Positions 13,322 to 56,569 of a stretch of 64,000 nucleotides of DNA are shown piece by piece. The position numbers were made by a program, and so were the translations under genes. Source of the DNA: Drosophila persimilis (Eukaryota; Arthropoda; Insecta; Diptera; Drosophilidae); contig NW_020825298.1 in NCBI RefSeq assembly GCF_003286085.1, positions 9,424,001 through 9,488,000 on the forward strand, read 5' to 3'. The notes beneath the pieces are model-generated. The model searched no databases and was not told the origin of the DNA. It saw nothing but the letters and a program-made list of their open reading frames with translations. The first letter of the stretch is position 1; the number at the start of each line of letters is the position of its first letter.

Positions 13322-14342
13322 TAGCAACGACCTTTCGCGTGCGTATGCACTTATGCTAAAGTGCTTTCCACAAAACGAACTTTTTCTAAGAATTTAAAAG
13401 TAATATCTCTGCCGAAAGTCCTAAAAATGATAAAGTTTTTGTTGGGGCAACAACTTGGCTATCTTTTCCAAGAATCTACTACATTTTGTACCTCTATTTT
13501 TATCAAACCAATAAAGTCTACGATTAAACGAATGACATGCCTCGCCCAACCCGTTACGGGTTGTAGTTCGTAAGATTTGACAGGCTTTCCCTAGACATCG
13601 ATTTGCATTTGCTCAAAGTTCAACATTGCTGATAAGAATGTTGTCAACGAGACCTCTGAGGTCATGTAAATAGATTTCTTTTAAAGGCCATCTTCTGATT
13701 GTCAACCTTAACATCAGATTTCGTTATCAGAACGATTGTAGGTGTTTTTGGCAAAGCAAAAAAGTACAGAGATACTGAAACGTTTCACATATGGGACATA
13801 AATCAGTTGGTTTGATTGCCCACAGCCGATCGTGTGTTGGGCTCATTCAAAATGTTTGGGGGCTTACCGCCAACAGTAATAAAACTCTCCAGAATTCATG
13901 ACAGCTAATTTATGAAGTTTTATTTCCCTACTTCCAAGTGGAAGCAATAATAGTAATATTCGTATGATTTGCTTGTTTCCAACCGCTTTGATCTGTTGCC
14001 ATCTGTGGAATTCCATTTATTATAATCAATTCTTCGTATACTCATACTTTTACGAAGAATCTTCTACACCTTATGGCACAAGAGAATTCAAAACACTTGC
14101 AATTAAAGCTGTGTATTATAGTACATAAATAATTCATAGGCATCGATGTTTCAAGCTCATCAATCCCAAGTCCGCACCAATATCGATACAGTATGTTTTG
14201 GCATTTAATGCTAATCTATCATTATGTACAAATCATTGCATTGGGTGGGAAATGGGAATGGATAGTCATCATATATGGAAAAATTAATGGCAATCTATCA
14301 TTGGTTTTATTTGCAGGCAATCAACAGCAACAGCAGCATCCA

Positions 14343-17300
14343 ATGGCTGAGGAGGAGCTCTTTGGCGATTTACGTATGTACAAACAGCCAGGCCATCAAT
14401 TTATGGCACATCTCACACACTCTAGTTGTTCTAATCCTAATTAATATAAACATGGAGCATATACTCTTAATCCCACCACTGCCCTGCCCGAGAAGAGTGC
14501 TGGCTGGCTAATGAACAATCTGGAGGCATAAGTCAATCGACAATGCGCCTAATTAGGCCAGGGCATGGGCATGGGGTATTGGCATCCGATTTGTGGGGAA
14601 TTTTTAGTGGCTAATTGAACATTGTTCGATGCTAGTGCCAGCGGCTTGGTGCGTGCGGCAAAACGATCCAAAGTGGCATCCAGTCTGTCCAGCATTTGAC
14701 GTCAGAACTCGTCCTCGTCATCGGAGTCCCATCTGGGCATAACAAGTAGAAATAGCGAAACGAAACTCCAGTCCATCCTGACCCCTTCGAAAACAATAGC
14801 TATCTAGTGCCCTGCCCACCCACACATACGTAACGTTACGAACGCGTTTGCATAATGGCGAGCGTGTCTCTGATAGATACAAAAGTATCTACTGTTTACT
14901 GTACATTACGTATACGCAGTGTATGCTCTTTGTCACCTGCAGAGGGAACAGAATAGAGTCCTGGATTATACAAAAACAGAGTCCAAATGGTAGTCTGTCG
15001 TTCAATACTCAAAGGGAATCACACGATAAGTTTTCCGCATGGGTCTAATACATATTTCCTCTGACAGAGGGAAAGTAAAGTTTTCCTAGAGTTTCGCAAG
15101 CCCTTTGAAGCTTCGGTCCCGTCCGAAGTTGTCCCATCATGTTCTAGTTCTTGCACTAAATTGTTTCTGGCATTCTGACTTATTGATTTTCATGTTATTT
15201 TCCATTGCACACACCCTCTACCTGCCACCTGCCACCTGCCCGCTGCTCGCTGCCCCCATCCGTAGAGGACATTATCAATGCCAGCCTGGAGGTGAACGGC
15301 GGTGCAGGAGGCGGTGTAAATATGCCTCAGGTATTTCATCAGTCCACGTCCCTGCCGGTGATGCCATCGCCCATGCCGCTGGGCCAGATACAGAACCAGA
15401 CACCGACACCCAAGAAGACGACGACAGGACCGAAGGCCAGCACCAAGACGGGTCCACACCTCCGCATCATCGAGGAGCCAACGAACAACATAATCCGCTT
15501 TCGCTACAAGTGCGAAGGACGCACGGCTGGCTCCATACCGGGCATGAGCACCAGCACGGAGACGGGCAAGACCTTCCCCACCATCGAGGTGTGCGACTAC
15601 AACGGCCCCGTCACCGTGGTCGTCTCGTGCGTGACCAGCGACGAGCCCTACCGCCAGCACCCGCACTGGCTGGTCAGCAAGGAGGAGGCCGACTCCTGCA
15701 AGTCGGGGGTGTACGCCAAACGGCTGCCGCCGGAGGAGCGGCGTCTGGTGCTCCAAAAAGTGGGCATCCAGTGCGCCAAGAAACTGGAGATGCGCGAGTC
15801 CCTGCTGGAACGGGAGCGAAAGAATGTGGATCCCTTTGGGGGTGGGTAAACCTCAATAGAGATTGAGATTAAAGCCTGAATTTGCACTACAAGTATCTCC
15901 TTTTCTTCCTCATGGCAGCCAAATTCGATCACAAAGACCAAATCGATAAGATCAATCGGTACGAGCTGCGCCTCTGCTACCAGGCCTTCATCACAGTCGG
16001 AAACACCCGCGTGGCCCTGGATCCCATCGTTTCCTCCCCGATCTACGGCAAGAGCAACGAGCTGACAATCAGCCGCCTGTGCAGCTGCTCGGCCAAGGTG
16101 AGTGGCGGCGATGAGATCATTATGCTCTGCGAGAAGATCTCCAAGGACGACATCGAGATACGCTTCTACGAGACGGACGACGATGGCCGGGAGCTGTGGC
16201 ACGCCAATGCGGAGTTCCAGCCCACGGATGTGTTCAAGCAGATGGCGATTGCGTTCAAGACGCCGCGTTACAGGAATCCAGAGATCACACAGAGTGTTAA
16301 TGTGAGGATATTTTCGAACCAGAAGCCATGGATGGATTCTACTTTCTATTTCGTAATGTCTTGCAGGTGGAGCTCAAGCTGGTGCGACCCTCGGATGGAG
16401 CGACGAGCGCCCCGCTGCAGTTCGAGTACTACCCGAATCCAGGTATAGTAACCTTTGCCCGGCTGCAGCGAAAGCTGAAGCGTAAGCAGGAGATGGACGT
16501 GTTCCAGCAGATACTTTCCCTAGATAGCGAGACGACAGCCACCAAGTATTCGTGTCCACCGCTCGATCTCAACGAGGACGAGAACAACACGGTCTCCTCG
16601 GACGATCAGCCGAGCTCGGGCACCCTCAACGACTTTGAGATCGCTGTCAAAAAGCAGCTGATGCACCTGCAGCATCGCGGAGAGTCGCACGATGCGGATG
16701 GCAACACAATGACGGAGTACACGGACAACGACAACGAACCGGACATGGAGATCGAGCTGGAGGTGCCGCAGCTGCTGCCCCAGCTGGCCGATGACTGCAC
16801 CCAGACCTCGACGCCCATGGAGGAGATCCTGCAGCATCCGCAGCTGCAGACGCGTCCCCTCAACAACGTGGACAAGATCACCGAGTGGATGAAGAGCAGC
16901 GAGTTTGAGCGGACGGACAGCCTGACCGTGGAGAACGGGGACACGCCCACCCTCTCGAACAGCACCGCCCAGACGGCCTTCACGAATGTCAGCAGCCTGA
17001 CGGCCAACACGACCATAACGAACCAGCTGGACGAGCTGGAGGGGGCGGACGAGGGAGCTGGCTCCCGCAGGGATACCCTAGAGAATCCGGCACTCAAGGA
17101 GCTGCCCGAAGCCGATGGAGGTGCTGCACCTCAACCTCAAGAGGAAGTGGAAGGGGAGAAGGAGGGGCACAAAGAACCCGAGTCGGCCAGCGCCCAGGCC
17201 TCGGTGGATATCGATGAGAATTTTGATGAGACGGCCACGTACACGAGCCTGCAGATAGCCTTCAACAATCCGGTGGACATACCCAGGGACTGTGCCTCCT

Positions 17301-20300
17301 CCAGGCAGACATACGCCGCCACCAATCCCTTCAGCCAGATGGATGAGGACGAGCTGGTGGTGCTGACGAATCCCCCAGCGCCGAGGATCAAAGTGAACGC
17401 GGCCCAGACCCCGGCCACGCCCCCCTCGCCCACACTGCCCCAGCTGCCGCCGCGTACACCGTCGCCGGATCCCGATCATCGTCTGCCGCCGTTGCCACCG
17501 AAGCCACAGAGGAACTCCCAGGATCTGAGCATTGTCAGCGATGGTTCGATCAATCGGTCGCGCAACGGGAGCCTCAGCTCCGCCAGGACCACGCCCTCGC
17601 CCATCATCATAATGCGCACGCCCGACCAGAGCCCCACCAAACGCCAGCCGACGTCGACGCCGAGTGGCTCGCCCAAGAAGCGCCAGGGATTCTTCTCGCG
17701 CTTCTTCTCACGCCGCAAGAGCAAGGCCGAGGAGGAGGAAGGGTCCTCCCTCACGGTGGCCGGAAGTCCCAGCAGGCAGGCCAGCACACCCACCGGCAGT
17801 AGGGAGCCGAGTGTGGCGCACTTTGCCCTGGGCGATCCCAACCGAAGCTCCAGCCGCTCCATGCAGCCGCCGAGCAACTCTGGTCGCAGTGGCCGTCCCG
17901 TGGGCCGCAGCTCGAGCAGTGTCTCGGGCAAGCGACCCGCCTACCTGGACGCCGATGTCATCCACATACCCCTGAAGGGCGGCGACAGCGAGAACAGCCT
18001 GCTCCGGCCCGAGAGCTACTCGAACGCTAGCACCCTCAGCTATGGTCGACCGCTGGACCGGAAGACCCTGAGCACACTGCAGCTGGCCGACATACCCATC
18101 AGCGACGGCAACATGGAACTGGTGGCCATTGCCGATCGCCAGAGCATCCGGAACTTGTGCGAGGGAGCCTACGGCGTGGTCCTCGATCCCAGCGTGGATC
18201 TCTCCGAGGCCGAGCACTTTGCTCTCTACACCAGCAAGTCCCCGGAGCCGCCATTTGGTGCGGACCAGGCGGGAGCTGGTGCCGATGATGGTCCTGGCGG
18301 GGCGGAGGCGACGGATTTCCTCAGTGCTGACGAGATAGCGCGACGTCTGGCCGAGGCCAATGGCTTACAGTGAAGCATAGGCGGGGGGACAAAGCGGGGT
18401 TTCGGGTAACTGATGCGAGGGTTCGATGGAAAAGGGTTCTGTAAGAGTAGAGAACTCATCTTTAAGTTTTGATTGACTGTATCCTACGAAGAGAACAATA
18501 CTGGGATCACCACTTTGCGTTTGTATTTTTTAAAATTAAATGCAAGAAAAGGGAGAAACCCCACAGCGACCAAGACATCAACTTGTATCCCTCCAATCTA
18601 AAAACCTGGTACCTGAGAGCAGACATCATTTTTGAAGTTTTTCGGAGCCCTTTTGGGTTGTATCAAACCTTCAAGAAAGCCATTGAACACCCCCGAATAT
18701 AAACCAAATCAGTTACCCGAAACCGCACAAAAACTACAATAGTTTGACTACAAAACAAAACAAAATCAGAGCAGAACTATGGATATTTTCTAGTCGTTTT
18801 CTTTTTTCAGTATTAATTAACGCTTATCTTATCCCTACCTCCCCCACTTAATAGTTTAGTCACCGATGAGAACACACAGAACCGAATCGAACAAAAAACA
18901 TTAATCGTCCTATCCGAATATATCTTTATAGAAAACCTAACCCAGCACAATCGTCTGGTGGCGCGCAAAACCGTTGAGACCCTTAAAAGGAATCTCATGA
19001 GCAGCGATTTCTCCGATTTCCATCAGAGTCCCAAGCAGCCCAAAACGTCCTGTAAGTTCTCTCTCGCATTTCCATTTACTGGTGCTGGTTTAGGTTTCGA
19101 GATCATACTCTCTATTTACATCTATTTAGTTCCTATAAACACCTCACACACATACACACGCGCACACTCATTAAACGATCGACATTTCGAGTAGATGAAA
19201 AATGGTTTAGAGCTTATAGATCATATAACATACATACATATAACACATATAATATGTAAGCAAATATAGCTGATACCTTGTGGACCAATAGGTTGAATTG
19301 TCGTTGGAAATTTTAGGATTTGTCGGATATTTTTGGTATGGATTTGAATTCGTTGAGGTTGTGGGCCGACCAGGTTGATGATATTTGTCCTACACATTCA
19401 TATTGTATTTAAATTTGATGAATAAACAAATGTTTGGTGTTAAAATCCAGATATTATTTGGAAAATTCATTACTAATTTTATGATTATTACAAAGTTTAA
19501 TCTTTTCAATGTTCATTCGTGTTTCGAATATATCGAGGAGTTTTATGTTTTGGGTTCTTTAAATATAATAGAGATCTTGTACCGAGTATCTATCCAAAAT
19601 CGATTAGAACATTTCAATGTTCAAGTGTCTGTTTATCTGTTTTGCCTGGTTATAATCAGAAGCAATAAAAAAAAGTTTGTTTCAGAAACCCATTCTTTGA
19701 AGACACATCTTCTTTATCTCTATTTCTATGGGTCTCCAAAATCGGTTTTGTTCGACCCAAACGTTTTCCCATATTCCCCATCTATTTCTGTTCAATCTAT
19801 CATAAGAAAAGGTTCGTTTGAAAAAAAGTTTCGTCCGTTGTGGGCATTAAGGACATTAGAGGGCGAATTTCTTGGTATTTCTTTTCCTGCTACTTCCCAT
19901 CTAGCTTTCCCCCTAGCTTTCGTCTCTGGCACAGCACCGAAATGGAACGGACGTCTGATGACAGACAGACAGTAAGTTTTGCCCGCTGCCTGCCGCCCAA
20001 GCAAGTTGATGTTGTGGTTTGCCTTTGTGTCCTTTTTAAGTTGCTCCAAATTGCTTTAGTTCTGCCTCGGTTTCGCCTCAATTATGTAAATGCTTATAGC
20101 CGTATAGCCCCATAGCCGTGGTGCGTTCATTAACCTTTCGTTTCATTGTAACCTAATACCAAGGTCTGCCACATGTTGTTAAAACCTTCTACTTTTTTGT
20201 TGTGGGTGTCCTTTTCAGTGGTCCAGCCGCCGCAGATAACGATGACGACCGCCCCGGCGCCACATGTGTCACCCGGCATGGGTATGATGTACGCGGGAGG

Positions 20301-21012
20301 CAGCCCGCACTTTATGCACGAGATTAAGGTGGAGTACCCCTATATGGATGTGGACAGTCGCAGCAGTCAGTTCGCCTCGGTGGACTACAACTTCCCCTCT
20401 CCACGCTCTACCTGCAGCACAACGGACGGCATTCCGCCAATGAGAATCGGGCCAAACAATAATCTCTATCAGAACCTGGATATGGGTACGACCCTGCAGG
20501 AGCCTGCGAGCTATGCGAGGAATGGCTGCAGTCCCACAGGCTTCAGCGGTGGCTCCATGACACCAATCAACAACAACACCAACAGCAACAACATGATCAA
20601 CAATAACTTTTTGAGTCTCAAGCTGGGGACAATGAACCCACCGTCTATAACGCCGCCACAACAAATGGATCAGGCCATCAAGCAGCGATACCTCGCCCAA
20701 GAGTCTCAGCCTGCGCCAAACTTCCTGCAACAAACACAACCAGAGCAGCAGCACCTGCAACAACAGCAGCTACTGCAGAATCAGCAATACCCGCAGCAGA
20801 CTCAGCCTCAGCCCCAGTTGGAGGGACAGAATCAATCCTTCAGCGATCTGATATCCAGCACGTTTATGGACCTGGGGTCAATAGATACCAACGAACTAAT
20901 GCAAGGTATGGAGGAGACGCTCAGCAGTTTGGGTCTAACAGGAGGAGGCGGAGGAGTAGGAGGAGTTGGCGCTGGAGCCATGCAAATGAACAATCATTAC
21001 AATAATTATTAG
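14343..21012 (+). CDS. Dif: Dif, Dorsal-related immunity factor, isoform A (659 aa)
   Basis: Rel/NF-kB transcription factor of the Toll pathway, held in the cytoplasm by Cactus and moved to the nucleus to induce antimicrobial peptide genes (family knowledge). Exons: 14343-14373, 15266-15841, 15919-16301, 16367-16442, 18932-19051, 20219-21012. All junctions keep frame and total 1980 bases, 659 aa, against about 667 remembered for D. melanogaster Dif. The Rel homology domain is residues 73-355. The DNA-contact segment RFRYKCEGR is at 88-96, the first Rel subdomain runs to VDPFG, and the dimerisation subdomain ends at FEYYPNP. Distinguishing segments such as [17 protein letters not shown] fit Dif rather than Dorsal. 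The A-specific tail (356-659) has a short basic stretch ([10 protein letters not shown]), a Gln-rich block encoded near 20.7-20.83 kb and a Gly-rich end. The ATG at 14343 is the first in the exon that follows the TTTGCAG acceptor at 14316; extra N-terminal residues from an upstream exon are possible. Confidence 0.92.
14374..15265 (+). other. Dif intron between first and second coding exons
   Basis: Bounded by C|GTATGT at 14373/14374 and CCGTAG| at 15265. Joining the two exons completes codon CAG (Gln11) and gives the continuous reading [11 protein letters not shown]. No other exon or element was recognised in the intron. Confidence 0.6.
16367..18373 (+). CDS. Dif: Dif isoform B C-terminal exon (intron retention; 998 aa protein)
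   Basis: If the donor CCAG|GTATAG at 16442/16443 is not used, the Rel-domain frame runs on without a stop to 18373, adding 643 residues to residue 355. Base composition is strongly coding (GC-rich, biased third positions) through the whole 1.93 kb, so this is no accidental read-through. The B domain begins with a basic patch ([10 protein letters not shown]) and then an acidic segment. Next comes a proline-rich stretch ([19 protein letters not shown]) and a basic-aromatic patch ([17 protein letters not shown]) encoded at about 17675-17726. The conserved-looking C-terminus ends in [14 protein letters not shown]. Drosophila dorsal and Dif are both reported to make such B isoforms by intron retention, in muscle and brain, without detectable nuclear entry for Dorsal B; that is recollection. 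No AATAAA is obvious before 18.93 kb. Confidence 0.85.
   Translation: MELKLVRPSDGATSAPLQFEYYPNPGIVTFARLQRKLKRKQEMDVFQQILSLDSETTATKYSCPPLDLNEDENNTVSSDDQPSSGTLNDFEIAVKKQLMHLQHRGESHDADGNTMTEYTDNDNEPDMEIELEVPQLLPQLADDCTQTSTPMEEILQHPQLQTRPLNNVDKITEWMKSSEFERTDSLTVENGDTPTLSNSTAQTAFTNVSSLTANTTITNQLDELEGADEGAGSRRDTLENPALKELPEADGGAAPQPQEEVEGEKEGHKEPESASAQASVDIDENFDETATYTSLQIAFNNPVDIPRDCASSRQTYAATNPFSQMDEDELVVLTNPPAPRIKVNAAQTPATPPSPTLPQLPPRTPSPDPDHRLPPLPPKPQRNSQDLSIVSDGSINRSRNGSLSSARTTPSPIIIMRTPDQSPTKRQPTSTPSGSPKKRQGFFSRFFSRRKSKAEEEEGSSLTVAGSPSRQASTPTGSREPSVAHFALGDPNRSSSRSMQPPSNSGRSGRPVGRSSSSVSGKRPAYLDADVIHIPLKGGDSENSLLRPESYSNASTLSYGRPLDRKTLSTLQLADIPISDGNMELVAIADRQSIRNLCEGAYGVVLDPSVDLSEAEHFALYTSKSPEPPFGADQAGAGADDGPGGAEATDFLSADEIARRLAEANGLQ
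19052..20218 (+). other. Dif A-specific intron, no exon recognised
   Basis: Runs from T|GTAAGT at 19051/19052 to CTTTTCAG| at 20218. A 196-codon open frame at 19385-19975 is AT-rich, lacks splice-consistent ends and has no recognisable domain, so I regard it as chance. Confidence 0.55.
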
Positions 21013-21267
21013 TCTGTATGTTATATATATTCTTAACCATCAATAGAGCTATGTTGTAAGACGGTTGTTATGCAGGGGAACCAAGCCAGAGAACATAATC
21101 CAACTATGCAGCCAATATGGACCTCTGTTTGAGCAGATTGTACATAGATTTTATATATAGAGAGAGAGAGAGAGAGGGATATGCGAATCTCATTGCCCGA
21201 TGGCTTGTTTCGTTTCGAGTAATTTTTAATGACAAAATGAATCCATTAAAATAGTAATAATATGTGA

Positions 21268-21273
21268 AATAAA
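21268..21273 (+). terminator. Dif: Dif polyadenylation signal
   Basis: AATAAA about 256 bases past the Dif stop codon. The 3' UTR also holds a short (GA)n run at 21160-21176. UBR7 converges on this end; its stop is at 21390 and its likeliest signal (ATTAAA on the minus strand at 21225-21230) lies inside the Dif 3' UTR, so the two transcripts may overlap antisense. Confidence 0.6.
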
Positions 21274-21389
21274 CTGTAATTTATGATGTTACACGGATGA
21301 TGTATTGGGGAATGTGTGGTAATACTATAACTGATCAATATAGCTTAAATATGTCTGTCTTTATCTGGCAATAGCGACCGGACACCAAT

Positions 21390-23697
21390 TTAGCGACAGA
21401 AATGCGGCTGGCCGACACTGGGCTTGTTCTCGTCGCGCATTCGAGTAAAGAAAACATTAATGTCCTCTGGGGTGACGACCTTGTCTCTCAAGGCAAAACC
21501 CTTTAGATAATCCTTCAGCTTATCGGTCATGCGATTGTATTCGGTAATCGCATCGATCTGCTGGGTGCGGTCAATCGAGGACAAGGCCCGCATGCCCTGC
21601 TCGTAGCTGGAGTTCTCCTCGGCACGTTTCATGCCGCGCTCCTCGTATGCCTTGGCCGAATCATCGGCATCCAAAAGGAACTCCACGGCAAACTCTTTGA
21701 AGAGGGCCAGGCACTCGGTGCACTTGCAAAGCGATTTGCGCCAGTCGTTGGTCCAGAAGGCGGCACCTGGAAAGGGCAAACGGAATAGGCTTACAAAATG
21801 TATTCGATCAAGCAAGCCCTGCCTGGGAATTCATTATACCTATACCAACTCTTGGCTCTATCCCTAACATAACATAAGTATTTTATTGAAATTTTCCAAC
21901 TCCAAAAAACAAAAAAATGAATTTGGAGTACTTTTCTGAGGGCATGGACTGCCTGATGTACTGCGGCCTAAAGCTATCGCCGGAGCAGCGCATCCTCATC
22001 GAGAACTCGCTGATCGCTTTGCAGAACGACAATCGGTTCTCGGGCATGTATCTGTGGGGTCGCATCACGGCCACCAAGCAGGATTACTACATTGCCTTTG
22101 GCTACACCAATGACTGTCTAAAGGATCGAAAATACTTCTACAGCCTCGACCAGTTTCAGTGGCAGCTGCTGCCCTTCGTCCAGAGTCCGAAGATTTTTCA
22201 GGCCACCACTCTGGCCCGCGAGTCTTTCGTTGGCGATCCCAGTCTGATGACCTACGTAAAGTTGGTGAGTGTAAACCGGAGGAGGGGAGTCAAATTGTAG
22301 TTTAACTATGAACGACTGTCCGATAGGATCCCACATTTGAGATTGTGGGCAATCATGTGGTGGCCATCAGTCGCCCCGAGGTGGTAAAGTTGAAGGAGGA
22401 GGAGCGCCTGGCCGCCATTGTGTTTATCATTACCGAGGAGTGCGCCGTCTGCCCGCGCGGTGCCCTTTACAAGATGACAGACGGCCGCGTTATACCCAAT
22501 CAAATGTTTCGCGGGCTGGACAACTTGCAGGTGGACAACCAATCCTTCTACCAGCTCTATCGTCTGCCCCGTAACGACCTCAAGGTGAACCTATCGAAGC
22601 GAAGCGACTACAACTATCCGATTGACTTCCTGGACACGATTGACTGCGTGATTCCGCTTGGACAGGCCTTTGCCCTAAACTTGCAGCGAAACGAGCGTCT
22701 GGTCGTGATCAAGTCGTGCCTCTGGCTGGGCATGACCTTCTTCCACAAGATCACCTCTCACAAGCACGGATTCTTGTACTTGGGCGATGGCAAGAAGAAT
22801 TCCGATTTGCTTTTCATGTATTGAGAGTTGAGAGCGTTTTTCTGATTAAATGTTTATTGTTTTTGGGGGCATGCACTTACCCTGGTGTTTCTTTGTCGGA
22901 TTTGGGCGACGACAATCCCCAGTTGAGAGCTTGACACGCTTGCTAGCGGGCTCCTCTGTCTGCTCAGGCTTTGAATCAGCTTCGGCGTCGACCTGGACTT
23001 TATCCGCTTTTAAATCTGCTTTGGACTCTTCGGCTTCGACTGCCTGCAGTGCCAGGGCAGTGTAGTCGCGCAGGAACTGATTCTTATCCATGCAAGTGTC
23101 GCAGATCATTTCGCTGCACGAATCGAGCATCTTCTCAGATGCCCCGGGCGCCTTCATGTGTGGCAAATGGTACCAGTCCTCGCAGACTGCGCACTGCAGC
23201 ATCACCTCCTCGGTGGTGCGCTCTGGATCCGGATACGGACGCTTGCATTGGCAGTACAATCCTTGGAAATTCTGGTTGTAAAGATTTCCATCGTTCGACG
23301 GCTGGGGTCCCTCCAGCTGAGGATTGAGGCAGCAGCGCTTGACTGCGCCCAGCCGCAGTGTCGGACAGTCGCAGCGGAAGTTCCGCTTGGTGTAGAGCTC
23401 CACCAGTTCGTGGTTTTCGTGGCAGCGATAGGAGCAGGCCAGGCAGACGCCAGCGCACTTGGCCAGATCCGTGCGAGCCTCGGGGCAGCAGGTGAGGCAG
23501 GAGTACAGGGCCTGCCGCTGAATGGGACCCTTGGCATAGGTGCAGGCCTTTTCATCGGAGGCGCCCAACACCGCGGCGTACTCGTCTTCCATTTCCTTCT
23601 CCTGCTCGAGAACGTCGACCATGGTTATTGTCGATTGCTCGAGTGTATTAACCTCCTCGCCCTCGGCGTCAGTTGTTGTGGCGTTCGTGTCGCTCAT
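21390..23697 (-). CDS. UBR7: UBR7 homologue, UBR-box/PHD protein (397 aa)
   Basis: Putative E3 ubiquitin ligase or N-recognin of the UBR7 family; family members act in the nucleus and the human protein has been linked to histone H2B ubiquitination. Exons: 22881-23697 and 21390-21766. The junction CAG G|GT keeps frame and reads TKKHQ-GAAFWTNDW. After an acidic N-terminus comes the UBR box (Cys/His-rich, from CTYAKG to RCDCPT, residues about 63-125). Then a PHD-like finger (YCQCKRPYPDPE ... CDTCMDKN) follows. The second exon carries the family's C-terminal signature WRKSLCKCTECLALF and FLLDADD. I chose the MSDTN start at 23697 over an upstream in-frame ATG at 23718 because the protein opens more naturally there. 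The only intron (21767-22880) holds RSPH9 on the other strand. Confidence 0.9.
21917..22824 (+). CDS. RSPH9: RSPH9 homologue, radial spoke head protein (281 aa)
   Basis: Component of the radial spoke head of motile axonemes; in flies such genes are expected to act in sperm flagella and chordotonal cilia. Exons: 21917-22264 and 22327-22824, joined in phase 0 (TTG|GTGAGT and GATAG|GAT). The protein aligns by eye with human RSPH9 (276 aa) through its whole length. Shared features are LWGRI with DYYIA near the N-terminus, the YSLDQFQWQLLP segment, GDPS, the PRGALYKM motif in the middle, and at the end LYLGDGKKNSDLLFMY. The whole gene lies inside the single intron of UBR7 in the opposite orientation. 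An ATTAAA at 22845-22850 may be its poly(A) signal, ending the transcript at or just inside UBR7 exon 1. Confidence 0.9.
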
Positions 23698-24147
23698 TTT
23701 GCTGCCCAAACACTTCAAATGATATCTTTTAATGTTGCAAACTGATGTAAGTTAGAAACTATGTGAATGCAGCGCCATTGGCGCGTTGTTGTACAAAAAT
23801 TTGCAAATAATTGAAGAACTAGAGATGTGGGCTAAAGCGATTCGCCGAGCGATAGCTATCGATAGCTCAGCGTTTATCGGTAGCTGACCGTATCAGTGCT
23901 GAAAATGTTAAGAAGTAAAAATAACTCTTTTATTTTCATACAGCAGAGAGCCGAGAGCTCCCACTTTTTTTTCGTGGAAGTTTTGCACACAGTTTTAGAA
24001 AATAAATCCTCCTTAAATAGTCAGATTTTTACTAATACATTTTTTTTAGTACTTTACCAACACTGGACATACGCATTTGGCGTGCGGCTGATTTTTTCAT
24101 AAACAAATTACAAATTTGACTAAAAACTAGATAGAAACGCATATAAA
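23698..24147. promoter_or_regulatory. Divergent UBR7/Rpb11 promoter with a DRE
   Basis: About 450 bases separate the two start codons. TATCGATA at 23857-23864 is a perfect DNA-replication-related element (bound by DREF) and sits in a 12-base palindrome, GCTATCGATAGC. A second TATCGG-like half occurs near 23875. DRE is typical of housekeeping promoters, which fits an RNA polymerase II subunit gene and a ubiquitin/chromatin factor sharing one region. Confidence 0.65.
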
Positions 24148-24972
<825 letters not shown>

Positions 24973-25004
24973 TTATAGCTCTTCGGAATGTATGTACCTT
25001 TAGC

Positions 25005-25020
25005 AATAAAAAACAATAAA
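25005..25020 (+). terminator. Rpb11: Rpb11 polyadenylation signals
   Basis: Two AATAAA hexamers (25005-25010 and 25015-25020) lie 33-43 bases after the stop codon, so the 3' UTR is very short. Cleavage would fall near 25030-25045, next to or overlapping the end of the CLIP-190 transcript. Confidence 0.7.
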
Positions 25021-25054
25021 TATCAACGGTCGTCTGCCTTTCATTTTAAAATAA

Positions 25055-25060
25055 TTTATT
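25055..25060 (-). terminator. CLIP-190: CLIP-190 polyadenylation signal
   Basis: AATAAA on the minus strand, about 246 bases past the CLIP-190 stop. Its expected cleavage point (about 25030-25045) coincides with that of Rpb11 on the other strand. Confidence 0.55.
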
Positions 25061-25305
25061 TTTACACTCGAAAAGTTTACGAAAACAACCAAAGGAATTT
25101 GCACTAAGCGTACGTAGCATACACATATAAAATAAATGTAGACAAATTAAAATTTTGATAAAACGCTACATCGCAGCCTGGGAGACAATTGTCTCTTCCG
25201 AGAGTTTGAAGCTCTGCTGAGGTAAAAGTTATCTCTATCGGATCGTTTAGGGGGCGAAAAAACAAAACATACATATATACGGGTTGCTCGGAAATTGTTC
25301 TATGA

Positions 25306-56569
<31,264 letters not shown>

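Larger units (their letters stand above)
3560..14316 (+). other. Large first intron of Dif, no exon recognised
   Basis: About 10.7 kb separate the putative first exon from the first coding exon. Frames here, including a 197-codon minus frame at 8878-9471, look random: low-complexity, with no domain and no consistent splice-linked extension. The stretch contains two perfect hairpins (8733-8862), two copies of a dispersed repeat (8882-8946 and 13238-13321) and a degenerate GGGTAT-flanked repeat near 12.2-12.36 kb. Intronic enhancers of Dif are likely to lie here, but I did not identify any. Confidence 0.5.

Noticed and set aside
15105-15866. 253-codon + frame and 188-codon − frame over the second Dif exon
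   Set aside because: Shadow frames of the GC-rich Rel-domain exon; the Rel frame explains the composition and conservation.
19385-19975. 196-codon + frame in the Dif intron
   Set aside because: AT-rich, Phe/Ile/Leu-biased composition typical of chance frames; it does not join Dif exons in phase.
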